From Aquamicrobium defluvii (GTDB taxonomy: Bacteria; Pseudomonadota; Alphaproteobacteria; Rhizobiales; Rhizobiaceae), in assembly GCF_004363725.1 (NCBI RefSeq), contig NZ_SNZF01000011.1:1-64000 (forward strand): a stretch of 64,000 nt of DNA, read 5' to 3'. The position numbers were made by a program, and so were the translations under genes. Positions 1 through 7,656 of this stretch are shown here, in pieces; the stretch's first letter is position 1; the number at the start of each line of letters is the position of its first letter. The notes beneath the pieces were generated by a model. That model saw only the letters and a list, made by a program, of their open reading frames with translations, did no database searches and was not told the DNA's origin.

Positions 1-96
1 GCCGCCCCTTGACCAAAACCTAAGACCCAAACCATACATGAAGGCGGGTCACTTCTCGGCGAAAATCCCGGGTCAGCTCTCAGCGGAAATCAACAG
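1..96. mobile_element. Terminal fragment of an IS21-family-like insertion sequence
   Basis: Two near-identical 22-base direct repeats lie at 46-67 and 70-91, separated by 2 bases and matching at 18 of 22 positions; both begin GGGTCA and end AAATC. Tandem terminal repeats of this kind are typical of IS21-family ends, and this GGGTCA...GGAAATCAACA pattern is familiar from IstA/IstB elements. A TGA at 10-12 could be the end of the IS helper gene (istB), but only three codons precede it, so this is a guess. The IS body lies outside the window. The junction with the DUF2924 fragment falls at about 96. Confidence 0.55.
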
Positions 97-324
97 GTCG
101 GGCGCAAGACGATCATCGCGGATTCCCGCAACCCGGTGGTCGGCACCCGGTTGGTGCGCGAATGGGGCGGGGTGGAGCACACCGTCACGGTGATGAAGGA
201 CGGCTTTGACTGGCAGGGGCGCAAGTTCAAGTCGCTGTCGGCGGTGGCGCGGGCGATCACCGGCACGCAGTGGAACGGCTACCGCTTCTTCGGCTTGCGC
301 GAGACCCGGAGAGACGACCGATGA
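97..324 (+). pseudogene. DUF2924 protein, 5' truncated by an insertion sequence
   Basis: The last ~75 codons read in frame as a DUF2924 C-terminus, with the stretch VGTRLVREWGGVEHTVTV, then a LSAVARAITGTQWNG block and a final RFFGL. Family members are usually about 150-170 residues, so roughly the first half is missing. The reading frame is open upstream to 13 but stops resembling the family at about codon 97, where IS-like DNA begins. A GTG at 136 could serve as a start for a 62-residue remnant. The stop codon overlaps the recombinase start (ATGA at 321-324). DUF2924 genes commonly sit directly before this type of recombinase in alphaproteobacteria; their function is unknown. Confidence 0.7.
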
Positions 325-1658
325 GCCGTCATCAGGAAGCCGTCGCGGTCGTTTCGCGCCGCCAGCGCTGCGCCATCTATACCCGCAAGTCGAGCGAGGA
401 AGGGCTCGAGATGGAGTTCAACAGCCTCGACGCCCAGCGCGAAGCTTGCGAGGCCTTCGTGACGAGCCAGAAGGCGGAAGGCTGGGCCACCATTCGCGAA
501 CGCTACGACGATGGCGGCTTCTCCGGTGGCACGCTTGAGCGCCCCGGCCTGAAGCGTCTCATTCAGGACGTCGAAGCCGGTCTGATCGATGTGATCGTGG
601 TCTACAAGATCGACCGGCTGTCGCGCTCGCTGATGGACTTCGCCAAGCTGGTCGAGATCTTCGACCGCAATCAGGTGACCTTCGTTTCGGTCACGCAGTC
701 GTTCAACACCACGACCTCGATGGGCCGCCTGACCCTGAACATCCTCCTCAGCTTCGCACAATTCGAGCGGGAGGTGATCGGCGAGCGCATCCGTGACAAG
801 GTCGCGGCATCCCGCAAGCGCGGCATGTGGATGGGCGGTCACGTCCCGCTGGGCTACGACGTGCGTGACCGAAAGCTGGTGGTCAACGAGGCCGAGGCCG
901 CGACGGTCCGGATGATCTTCGAGCGATTCGTCGCCATCGGCTCCGCCACGACGCTGGCCAAAGCGCTCGCGGCTGAAGGCGTGCTGAACAAGCGCGGCAA
1001 GCCGATCGACAAGGGCTTCCTCTACAAGCTGATCAACAACCGGGTCTATCTCGGCGAAGCCGTCCACAAGGGCACGGCCTATCCCGGCGAGCACGAGGCC
1101 ATCATTGATCAGGTCCTGTGGGACAAGGTGCATAGCATCCTACGCGAGAGCCCGCGCCTGCGGGCGAAGAACACGCGTCGCCAGACTCCGGCTCTGCTGA
1201 AGGGGATCATCTTCACCGAGACAGGCACGGCGATGACGCCGACGGCGACGAAGAAGGGCACGCGCCTCTACCGCTACTACGCGTCGATGGACTTGATACG
1301 AAACCGCCCGACCGGCGACGCCTCGGGCCCGCTGCGCTTGCCCGCCGGCATGGTCGAGGACGCCGTCGTCGGCGAAATCCGCCGCATGATCCGCGCACCC
1401 GAAGTCGCGGCGCGGACCATAAAGGCTCTTCGTGACGAGAACTCGACCGTCGATGAGAAGGCGGTCGTCCAGGCGCTCGGCGAGTTCGACCAGCTCTGGG
1501 CGGCGCTCTACCCGGCGGAGCAAACCCGCATCGTCCAGCTTCTGGTCGAGCGGGTGACCATCGGCGAAGACGGCATCGCGGTCGATCTGCGCCACGAGGG
1601 GCTGGGCTCGGTCCTGCGGGACATGATGGCGCCCCGCCAAACGGAGGCCTGCGCATGA
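321..1658 (+). CDS. Large serine recombinase (resolvase/invertase family)
   Basis: A 445-residue site-specific recombinase expected to cut and rejoin DNA through a serine nucleophile. Residues 17-155 form the resolvase catalytic domain, with the YTRKS motif (Ser24 the likely nucleophile), the R-rich block KIDRLSRS and the FAQFEREVIGERIRDK helix. The recombinase domain follows (about 170-270), containing GYDV and the LYKLINNRVYLGE signature. The zinc-ribbon cysteines of many large serine recombinases are absent: the corresponding stretch reads FTETGTAMTPTATKKG, as in other DUF2924-linked homologues. I chose ATG 321 because a GGAGAG Shine-Dalgarno lies just upstream and the codon overlaps the preceding stop; ATG 270 would give a 17-residue extension without family similarity. 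It overlaps the next gene by 4 bases, indicating co-translation. Confidence 0.9.
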   Translation: MSRHQEAVAVVSRRQRCAIYTRKSSEEGLEMEFNSLDAQREACEAFVTSQKAEGWATIRERYDDGGFSGGTLERPGLKRLIQDVEAGLIDVIVVYKIDRLSRSLMDFAKLVEIFDRNQVTFVSVTQSFNTTTSMGRLTLNILLSFAQFEREVIGERIRDKVAASRKRGMWMGGHVPLGYDVRDRKLVVNEAEAATVRMIFERFVAIGSATTLAKALAAEGVLNKRGKPIDKGFLYKLINNRVYLGEAVHKGTAYPGEHEAIIDQVLWDKVHSILRESPRLRAKNTRRQTPALLKGIIFTETGTAMTPTATKKGTRLYRYYASMDLIRNRPTGDASGPLRLPAGMVEDAVVGEIRRMIRAPEVAARTIKALRDENSTVDEKAVVQALGEFDQLWAALYPAEQTRIVQLLVERVTIGEDGIAVDLRHEGLGSVLRDMMAPRQTEACA

Positions 1659-2041
1659 CCGAGTCGATGAACACCATCCGCGTCGTCATCCCCCTGACGA
1701 TCCGCAAACGGAATGGGCGGCCGAAGATCCTCCCGCCCGACGAGGTGACGGTCCGGGACGGCCGGTCACAAGACGCTCATGTGCTGCGTGCCATCGCCCG
1801 CGCTTGGAACTGGCGGCGGCAGCTGGAAACGGGCACCGCTTCCACCATTCAGGATATCGCTGCGGCCGAGAAGGTTTCCGACCGGTTCGTGAGCCGGATG
1901 ATGCGGCTCGCCTATCTGTCGCCGGAGGTGCTCGAATACCTCGTCATCAGGCGCATGCCACCGGCGCTTTCGCTGAACGACCTCGTTGCGGTTGCCGATC
2001 GGCCATGGGCAGAGCAGCTTCAAAGCGCCTTTTCCCCATGA
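1655..2041 (+). CDS. Conserved HTH-like protein of the recombinase cassette
   Basis: A 128-residue protein translated from an ATGA overlap with the recombinase. Residues about 60-100 (IQDIAAAEKVSDRFVSRMMR, then LAYLSPEVLEYLV) look like a ParB/KorB-type or sigma-like helix-turn-helix that could bind DNA. The N-terminal 40 residues are basic with an RKRNGRPKI stretch. Proteins of this kind recur as the third member of DUF2924-recombinase cassettes in alphaproteobacteria and are usually left hypothetical. A role as a recombination accessory factor or cassette regulator is inferred from its position only. The frame is intact and the length seems normal. Confidence 0.75.
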   Translation: MTESMNTIRVVIPLTIRKRNGRPKILPPDEVTVRDGRSQDAHVLRAIARAWNWRRQLETGTASTIQDIAAAEKVSDRFVSRMMRLAYLSPEVLEYLVIRRMPPALSLNDLVAVADRPWAEQLQSAFSP

Positions 2042-2174
2042 CGTCTTCCGCATCCCAGCAAGCACATGCGTAGGAGGTGGAGGTGGGGCAGCGTTCGCAT
2101 CTGGTCAGTGGCGCGGGGAGGATCGTTTCGCGTGGGGGCATCTAGCGACATTTCAATCCAGCCGGCACCACGCG

Positions 2175-2257
2175 CGTTGTTCCGTGTTGTACCAGACAGA
2201 TTGACAGCAGGCGGCAGGCGTGAGAGAAGGGCGGCAATGGAACAACGGAGAACAACG
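2175..2257 (+). promoter_or_regulatory. Repeat cluster upstream of the GTPase gene, operator-like
   Basis: GTTGTTCC at 2176-2183 is the reverse complement of GGAACAAC at 2239-2246. The core AACAACG occurs again as a direct repeat at 2241-2247 and 2251-2257, just before the ATG at 2260. A TTGACA hexamer lies at 2201-2206 between them, without a convincing -10. The arrangement suggests an operator or leader structure for the GTPase gene, but no regulator is known. Confidence 0.35.
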
Positions 2258-2259
2258 CC

Positions 2260-4539
2260 ATGGCCGAGAAATCCTTTACCGCATCGAAGTCCCGTTCAAA
2301 CCGCCCGGGGTGGAGCGTCACATTTCGCCATCCCGTAAGGACGGACAGTCGTGGCGAGCGCGGGCTCAAGGTTCGGCGCGGTCTCGGCACGAGTGACGAA
2401 GCAGAGGCCGATCGCCTCGTCGCTCAACTGAATGAGCTGCTGAGCGACGAATCCTGGTGGAGTGGTGACCGTCGCGGCGACGCTGAGTCCCGGTACGATC
2501 CCATTGTTGTTTCCGCCTTCTTCGACGGAATCGAGGCATCGCGCATCGACCCGGAAACAAGGCGTAGCGAAGTGATCCCGCTTCCAGATGCCGAAGACGG
2601 CTACAGCACCGTGATGTTCCTCGGCACAACGGGCGCGGGGAAAACGACGCTGTTAAGGCACGTGATCGGCTCTGACCCCGAAACTGACCGCTTTCCGTCC
2701 ACATCAACCGCCAAAACGACGACGGCCGACTTCGAGATCGTCACAGCATCCGGTAACTACACAGCCGCCGTCACCTTCATGCCGGAGCATGAGGTACGCG
2801 CGCATATCGACGAGTGCCTTGAGGAAGCCTGTCTTGAGGCCGTTCAGAAGAAACCTAGTAGCAAGATCGCAGCCGCTCTCCTGGAGCACCGTGAGCAGCG
2901 GTTCCGGCTTTCATACGTTCTCGGCGGCTGGAGCGACGCAGCGGCGGTGGATGACGACGACTTCTCGTTCGATGACGAACAGGACGCGGCGCCAGAAATC
3001 GATGAGGCCGAGGCCGTTCCGCCTGAGGAGCGGGAACAGAACCATGCACGAATTAAGGACTTCGTTAACCGGATCAGAACGCTGACGGTGGAGGTCGAGG
3101 AAAAGTTCGTTGGAAGCGTCGGCAGACTCGTTGACCAGAAGACTGCAGACGATCGGGCTACGTGGCTTGAGCTGTTTGGGGTCGAAGCCTTCAAGCACCC
3201 GCAGTTCTCGAACCTCGCCTTGGATATAATGGAAGAAGTCGCTGATCGCTTCTCCAAGATCGATGATGGTGACCTTCAGAGGTCGTCGACAGACTGGCCA
3301 ATTCTCTGGACTATGGAGTCTGACGACCGCGATCATTTCCTTTCTGCTGTTCGGTGGTTCTCAAGCAACCATTACAAGCAGTTTGGGCGACTCCTCACGC
3401 CGCTTGTAGATGGCATTCGAGTGAAGGGGCCGCTATTTCCTGAGCTGGCCGAGGTCAGCGAGGCCCCGCAACTGGTGCTGCTCGATGGTCAGGGACTCGG
3501 GCATACTGCGACGAGCGTTTCGTCAGTTTCAACGCGCATTACGAAGAAGTTTGCAAGCGTCGACATGATCCTCTTGGTCGACAACGCGCAGCAGCCAATG
3601 CAGGCAGCTCCGTTGGCTCTACTCCGCTCGGTCGGCAGCTCCGGTTTCGCGCGGAAGCTGGCGATCGCCTTCACTCACTTCGATCAAGTCAAGGGGGCGA
3701 ACCTGGGGTCCTTCGAGCAGAAGCGGGATCACGTTCTCGGATCGGTTGGCAATGCCATCGCTAGCCTGCGAGACGTCGTCGGCTCCGGCGTCGCAGGTGC
3801 AATTGAGCGCCAGGTTGACGGTCACTCCATCTTTCTCGGTGGCTTGGACCGCAAGACCGCGAAATTGCCCGGTGGCTTCAAGCGCGAACTGGCTCGCCTC
3901 ATCGACATGATGCAGCGCGCGATCGAGCCCATCGAGAGAACGGATTGCAGTCCGATGTATGAGTTCAAGGGTCTCGAGATCGCTATGCACGACGCCATCG
4001 ATGCGTTCCGGGATCCTTGGGTAGCAAGGCTCGGACTGTCCTATCACGACGGCATCGCCAAGGAGCACTGGACACGCATCAAGGCTCTCAGTCGACGGTT
4101 GGCCAATCGCTGGGCGGACGAGTACGACACGCTGACACCTGTCGCGGACCTTCTCGCACGGCTTCAGGAAGAGGCTTCCAAGTGGCTGGACCGCCCGGCC
4201 GGCTGGACAAGGCAGCCTGAGAACGATGATGAACGCGAGATTGCATTGGATGCTATCCGGGAAGCCGTGTTCAAGGAGCTGTCTCGACTGACCAAGAGTC
4301 GACTTACAGATGAGCAAGTAGCCAACTGGCGCGATGCGTACGATTTCAGTGGTCCCGGATCGGCAGGAAAACGTTCTCGGATGATCGAGGAAATCCATGA
4401 TCATGCAGCCCCGCGGATCAGCGCCGCGATGAGCCCCGATGCCCGGGCCTTCCTTGATCAACTGCACGACATCCTAAGAGATGCAATACTTGAAGCCGGT
4501 GGGCAGGTTCTTCCTGTGGCAGCCAAACAGATCGCGTAG
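2260..4539 (+). CDS. P-loop GTPase-like protein with an integrase-arm-like N-terminus
   Basis: A 759-residue protein of unknown function. Residues about 15-68 (WSVTFRHPVRTDSRGERGL, then RRGLGTSDEAEADRLVAQL) resemble the arm-type DNA-binding start of tyrosine integrases. A P-loop domain follows. The Walker A motif is GTTGAGKTT (122-130, Lys128). A Ser/Thr-rich STSTAKTTTADFEI (147-160) sits where switch I is expected. LVLLDGQGLG (405-414) is a Walker B/DxxG-like motif, and THFD (472-475) stands in for the NKxD base-recognition motif. An acidic low-complexity linker (229-258) and a long helical insertion separate Walker A from Walker B. The C-terminal 240 residues look helical. No signal peptide or membrane segment is visible. 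ATG 2260 has CGGAG 9 bases upstream. I recall uncharacterised homologues annotated only as ATP-binding or hypothetical proteins. A dynamin-like or defence-type GTPase is possible, but unproven. Confidence 0.7.
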   Translation: MAEKSFTASKSRSNRPGWSVTFRHPVRTDSRGERGLKVRRGLGTSDEAEADRLVAQLNELLSDESWWSGDRRGDAESRYDPIVVSAFFDGIEASRIDPETRRSEVIPLPDAEDGYSTVMFLGTTGAGKTTLLRHVIGSDPETDRFPSTSTAKTTTADFEIVTASGNYTAAVTFMPEHEVRAHIDECLEEACLEAVQKKPSSKIAAALLEHREQRFRLSYVLGGWSDAAAVDDDDFSFDDEQDAAPEIDEAEAVPPEEREQNHARIKDFVNRIRTLTVEVEEKFVGSVGRLVDQKTADDRATWLELFGVEAFKHPQFSNLALDIMEEVADRFSKIDDGDLQRSSTDWPILWTMESDDRDHFLSAVRWFSSNHYKQFGRLLTPLVDGIRVKGPLFPELAEVSEAPQLVLLDGQGLGHTATSVSSVSTRITKKFASVDMILLVDNAQQPMQAAPLALLRSVGSSGFARKLAIAFTHFDQVKGANLGSFEQKRDHVLGSVGNAIASLRDVVGSGVAGAIERQVDGHSIFLGGLDRKTAKLPGGFKRELARLIDMMQRAIEPIERTDCSPMYEFKGLEIAMHDAIDAFRDPWVARLGLSYHDGIAKEHWTRIKALSRRLANRWADEYDTLTPVADLLARLQEEASKWLDRPAGWTRQPENDDEREIALDAIREAVFKELSRLTKSRLTDEQVANWRDAYDFSGPGSAGKRSRMIEEIHDHAAPRISAAMSPDARAFLDQLHDILRDAILEAGGQVLPVAAKQIA

Positions 4540-4561
4540 CGCCTGAACTTGTGATGCCTTG

Positions 4562-4581
4562 GGGGAGGCTACTGCCTCCCC
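4562..4581. terminator. Perfect hairpin after the GTPase gene
   Basis: GGGGAGGC at 4562-4569 pairs perfectly with GCCTCCCC at 4574-4581 around a TACT loop, 22 bases after the GTPase stop codon. There is no following T-tract, so it may be an imperfect terminator or an mRNA-stabilising end. Confidence 0.45.
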
Positions 4582-4938
4582 TCAAACCAGTTCGCTACGA
4601 AGAGTCCTGTGCCGAGCGCCCGCTCGCGGCCAGCCCCTCCTGATCGCTGACGGCAGCCAAAGCACGATCTAGAATACGGTCCAGTGCGGGCGACTGCTCC
4701 CATACTCGCCATGAAACGCCTACCGCGCGTTCTCTGGCTGGCGACGCCAGCCGGGAGAACGGCAGCAGAAGGTGCGCCGATCCGATGGAAGGAACTGGCT
4801 GAAAACGTTGGCCTTCGCGAAGCCGAACCGGGCCGGACCAGGTTCGCTCGGTTAGAGACGGAGGGCCGTTCAGAGACGGAAATTGGACCCGGCGTCAGTC
4901 TCCGAGGTTCGGGCGCCTCGGCTAAACGCCTTTGAAAC

Positions 4939-4967
4939 AAAAAGAAAAAGGCCCCCAACAGGAGCCT
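4939..4967 (-). terminator. Terminator of tRNA-Ser
   Basis: Read on the minus strand, AGGCTCC (4961-4967) and GGGGCCT (4949-4955) form a 7-bp stem with one G-T pair, followed by a T-rich run (4939-4949). It lies 25 bases beyond the tRNA-Ser 3' end. Confidence 0.75.
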
Positions 4968-4991
4968 CATCTCTGGTTCGCTACAAGATAA

Positions 4992-5081
4992 TGGCGGAGA
5001 GAGAGGGATTCGAACCCTCGATAGAGTTGCCCCTATACACGCGTTCCAGGCGTGCGCCTTCAACCACTCGGCCACCTCTCC
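4992..5081 (-). tRNA. tRNA-Ser (anticodon GGA)
   Basis: On the minus strand the 90 bases begin GGAGAGGTGGCCGAG and end TCTCTCCGCCA, with an encoded CCA. The acceptor arms pair over 7 bases. The anticodon arm CACGC-CTGGAAC-GCGTG gives anticodon GGA (reads UCC and UCU). A long variable arm (TATAGGGGCAACTCTATC) is typical of class II serine tRNAs, and the T arm contains GGTTCGAATCC. The 3' end faces the accessory segment at 97-4990, the usual orientation for an island beside a tRNA gene. Confidence 0.96.
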
Positions 5082-5543
5082 GTATCGTGTGCAGGCATCG
5101 GCCGGTTACGCCGTGCCGGTCGAGAATGCACATTCCCCACGGATATCGGTTCGAAACCGTTGCGCGACCCTGACCGAAGGGCCGCATATCCGCTACGCCG
5201 AAGCAAAGCAATGGGCGCGGGGCTCATCTAGTCGATCCTGCGGTGAATGCCAAGACATAACCGACAAACAATCTGTTTATGCAGCAAGAATTCTCGATCG
5301 TCCGGATAGCCCGTGTCCGGAGGTCTGCGTGAAACGGAAAAAAAGTCGCTGGAAGCGCCTGTCCGGGCGTCCTCTTTCGGCGTCGTCGGCTTTGCCGATG
5401 CGATGTCATCGCAACTTCATGGCAACGACGAGCATATGCTCCCGTTCCCGGTGCAAGCCGATGGTGAAAGGAAAAAGCCGCCCCTCGGGCGGCTGGTGGA
5501 AGGGTGCAGGCCACTGGCGTGACCTGCACCGTACCGATCCTGA
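5082..5543. other. Intergenic region between tRNA-Ser and glnA
   Basis: These 462 bases must contain the tRNA-Ser promoter (minus strand, right of 5081) and hold the glnA terminator at 5472-5494. I found no convincing gene or structured RNA; the overlapping short open frames disagree in frame and lack family similarity. Confidence 0.5.
5472..5494 (-). terminator. Terminator of glnA
   Basis: On the minus strand AGCCGCCC (5487-5494) and GGGCGGCT (5476-5483) form a perfect 8-bp stem with a 3-base loop, followed by TTTTTCC. It lies about 50 bases after the glnA stop codon. Confidence 0.85.
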
Positions 5544-6953
5544 TCAGACCGAGTAGTACATGTCGAACTCGACGGGATGAGGGGTCATCTCGAAGCGCAT
5601 CACCTCGGCCATCTTCAGTTCGATGAAGGAATCGATCTGGTCGTCGTCGAACACGCCGCCAGCCTTGAGGAAGGCACGGTCCTTGTCGAGGCTCTGCAGA
5701 GCCTCGCGCAGGCTGCCGCTCACGGTCGGGATCTTCTTCAGCTCCTTCGGCGGCAGGTCGTAGAGATCCTTGTCCATCGGCTGGCCGGGGTGGATCTTGT
5801 TCTTGATGCCGTCCAGACCGGCCATCAGCAGAGCCGCGAAGGCGAGGTAGGGGTTCGCGCCCGGATCAGGAAAGCGGACCTCGAGGCGCTTCGACTTCGG
5901 CGAGGAGCCGAACGGGATGCGGCAGGAAGCCGAGCGGTTGCGGGCCGAATAGGCCAGCAGCACCGGTGCCTCATACCCCGGAACGAGACGCTTGTAGGAG
6001 TTGGTCAGCGGGTTGGTGAAGGCGTTGATCGCCTTGGCGTGTTTGATGATGCCGCCGATGAAGTACAGGCAGTTTTCGGACAGGCCCGCATATTCGTTGC
6101 CGGCAAAGGTCGGCTTTCCGTCCTTCCAGATCGACATGTGGACATGCATGCCCGAGCCGTTGTCGCCGAAAACCGGCTTCGGCATGAAGGTGGCCGTCTT
6201 GCCATAGGCATTGGCGACCTGATGCACGACATACTTGTAGATCAGCATCTTGTCGGCGTTGCGCACCAGCGTGTCGAACTTGATGCCGAGTTCGTGCTGG
6301 GCGGCAGCAACCTCATGGTGGTGCTTTTCGACGCGCACGCCCATTTCGGTCAGAACCGTGAGCATCTCCGAACGCATGTCCTGGCAGGAATCGATCGGCG
6401 GAACGGGGAAGTAGCCGCCCTTGACGCGCGGACGGTGGCCGAGGTTGCCAGTCTCGTAATCGGTGTCGTCGTTGGAGGGCAGTTCCGTCGAATCGAGCTT
6501 GAAGCCCGTGTTGTAGGGATCGGACTTGTACTTCACATCGTCGAAGATGAAGAACTCGGCTTCCGGGCCGACGAAGATCGTGTCGCCGATGCCTTCCGCC
6601 TTCATGTAGGCCTCGGCCTTCTTGGCGATGCCGCGCGGATCGCGGTTGTAGGATTCGCCGGAAACCGGGTCGAGGATGTCGCACAGGATAACCATGGTCG
6701 ACTGCGCGAAGAACGGGTCCATGTGCACTGTCTCGGGATCGGGCATCAGCACCATGTCGGACTCGTTGATTGCCTTCCAGCCGGCGATCGACGAGCCGTC
6801 GAACATGACGCCGTCGGCGAACATGTCTTCCTCGACTTCGGCGACGTCCATGGTCACATGCTGCAGCTTGCCTTTCGGATCGGTGAAACGCAGATCGACG
6901 AACTTCACGTCGTTGTCCTTGATCTGCCTCATGATGTCGGCGGCTGTGGTCAT
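5544..6953 (-). CDS. glnA: Glutamine synthetase, type I
   Basis: A 469-residue cytosolic dodecameric enzyme making glutamine from glutamate, ammonia and ATP, the central step of nitrogen assimilation. It has the GSI features: the beta-grasp N-domain, the KHHHEVA ammonia/metal region, NGSGMH-type metal binding ([13 protein letters not shown]) and the NRSASCRIP loop. Tyr398 in KDLYDLPP is the expected adenylylation site used by GlnE, marking the GSI-beta subtype. I set the start at 6953 ([13 protein letters not shown]), preceded by AAGGAAAG; a 44-residue upstream extension in frame is not family sequence. glnB lies 55 bases upstream, so the two form the standard rhizobial glnBA operon driven by the sigma-54 promoter at 7400-7415. 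Confidence 0.98.
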   Translation of the reverse strand: MTTAADIMRQIKDNDVKFVDLRFTDPKGKLQHVTMDVAEVEEDMFADGVMFDGSSIAGWKAINESDMVLMPDPETVHMDPFFAQSTMVILCDILDPVSGESYNRDPRGIAKKAEAYMKAEGIGDTIFVGPEAEFFIFDDVKYKSDPYNTGFKLDSTELPSNDDTDYETGNLGHRPRVKGGYFPVPPIDSCQDMRSEMLTVLTEMGVRVEKHHHEVAAAQHELGIKFDTLVRNADKMLIYKYVVHQVANAYGKTATFMPKPVFGDNGSGMHVHMSIWKDGKPTFAGNEYAGLSENCLYFIGGIIKHAKAINAFTNPLTNSYKRLVPGYEAPVLLAYSARNRSASCRIPFGSSPKSKRLEVRFPDPGANPYLAFAALLMAGLDGIKNKIHPGQPMDKDLYDLPPKELKKIPTVSGSLREALQSLDKDRAFLKAGGVFDDDQIDSFIELKMAEVMRFEMTPHPVEFDMYYSV

Positions 6954-7008
6954 TTTCAGGCTTTCCTTGGCTTGAGAAAGGGAGGAGCGAAAAGGGTGGA
7001 GGGGTGGG

Positions 7009-7656
<648 letters not shown>

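Larger units (their letters stand above)
4540..4991. other. Non-coding segment between the GTPase gene and tRNA-Ser
   Basis: This 452-base stretch holds a perfect 8-bp hairpin just after the GTPase gene (4562-4581) and the tRNA-Ser terminator at its right end. The short open frames inside (for example from GTG 4684, 83 codons) show no recognisable family. I saw no copy of the tRNA 3' end that would mark an attachment site. Confidence 0.5.

Noticed and set aside
2239..2254. GAAC-N6-GAAC before the GTPase gene as a possible LexA box
   Set aside because: The spacing is 6, not the required 7 bases, and it is better explained by the AACAACG direct repeat.
97..4991. Search for a copy of the tRNA-Ser 3' end as an attachment repeat
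   Set aside because: No copy of the T-arm/acceptor sequence was found left of the tRNA within the window, so tRNA-targeted integration is not shown.
4569..5075. Minus-strand frame of 168 codons
   Set aside because: It reads through the tRNA-Ser gene; its first residues are translated tRNA sequence, a frequent artefact.
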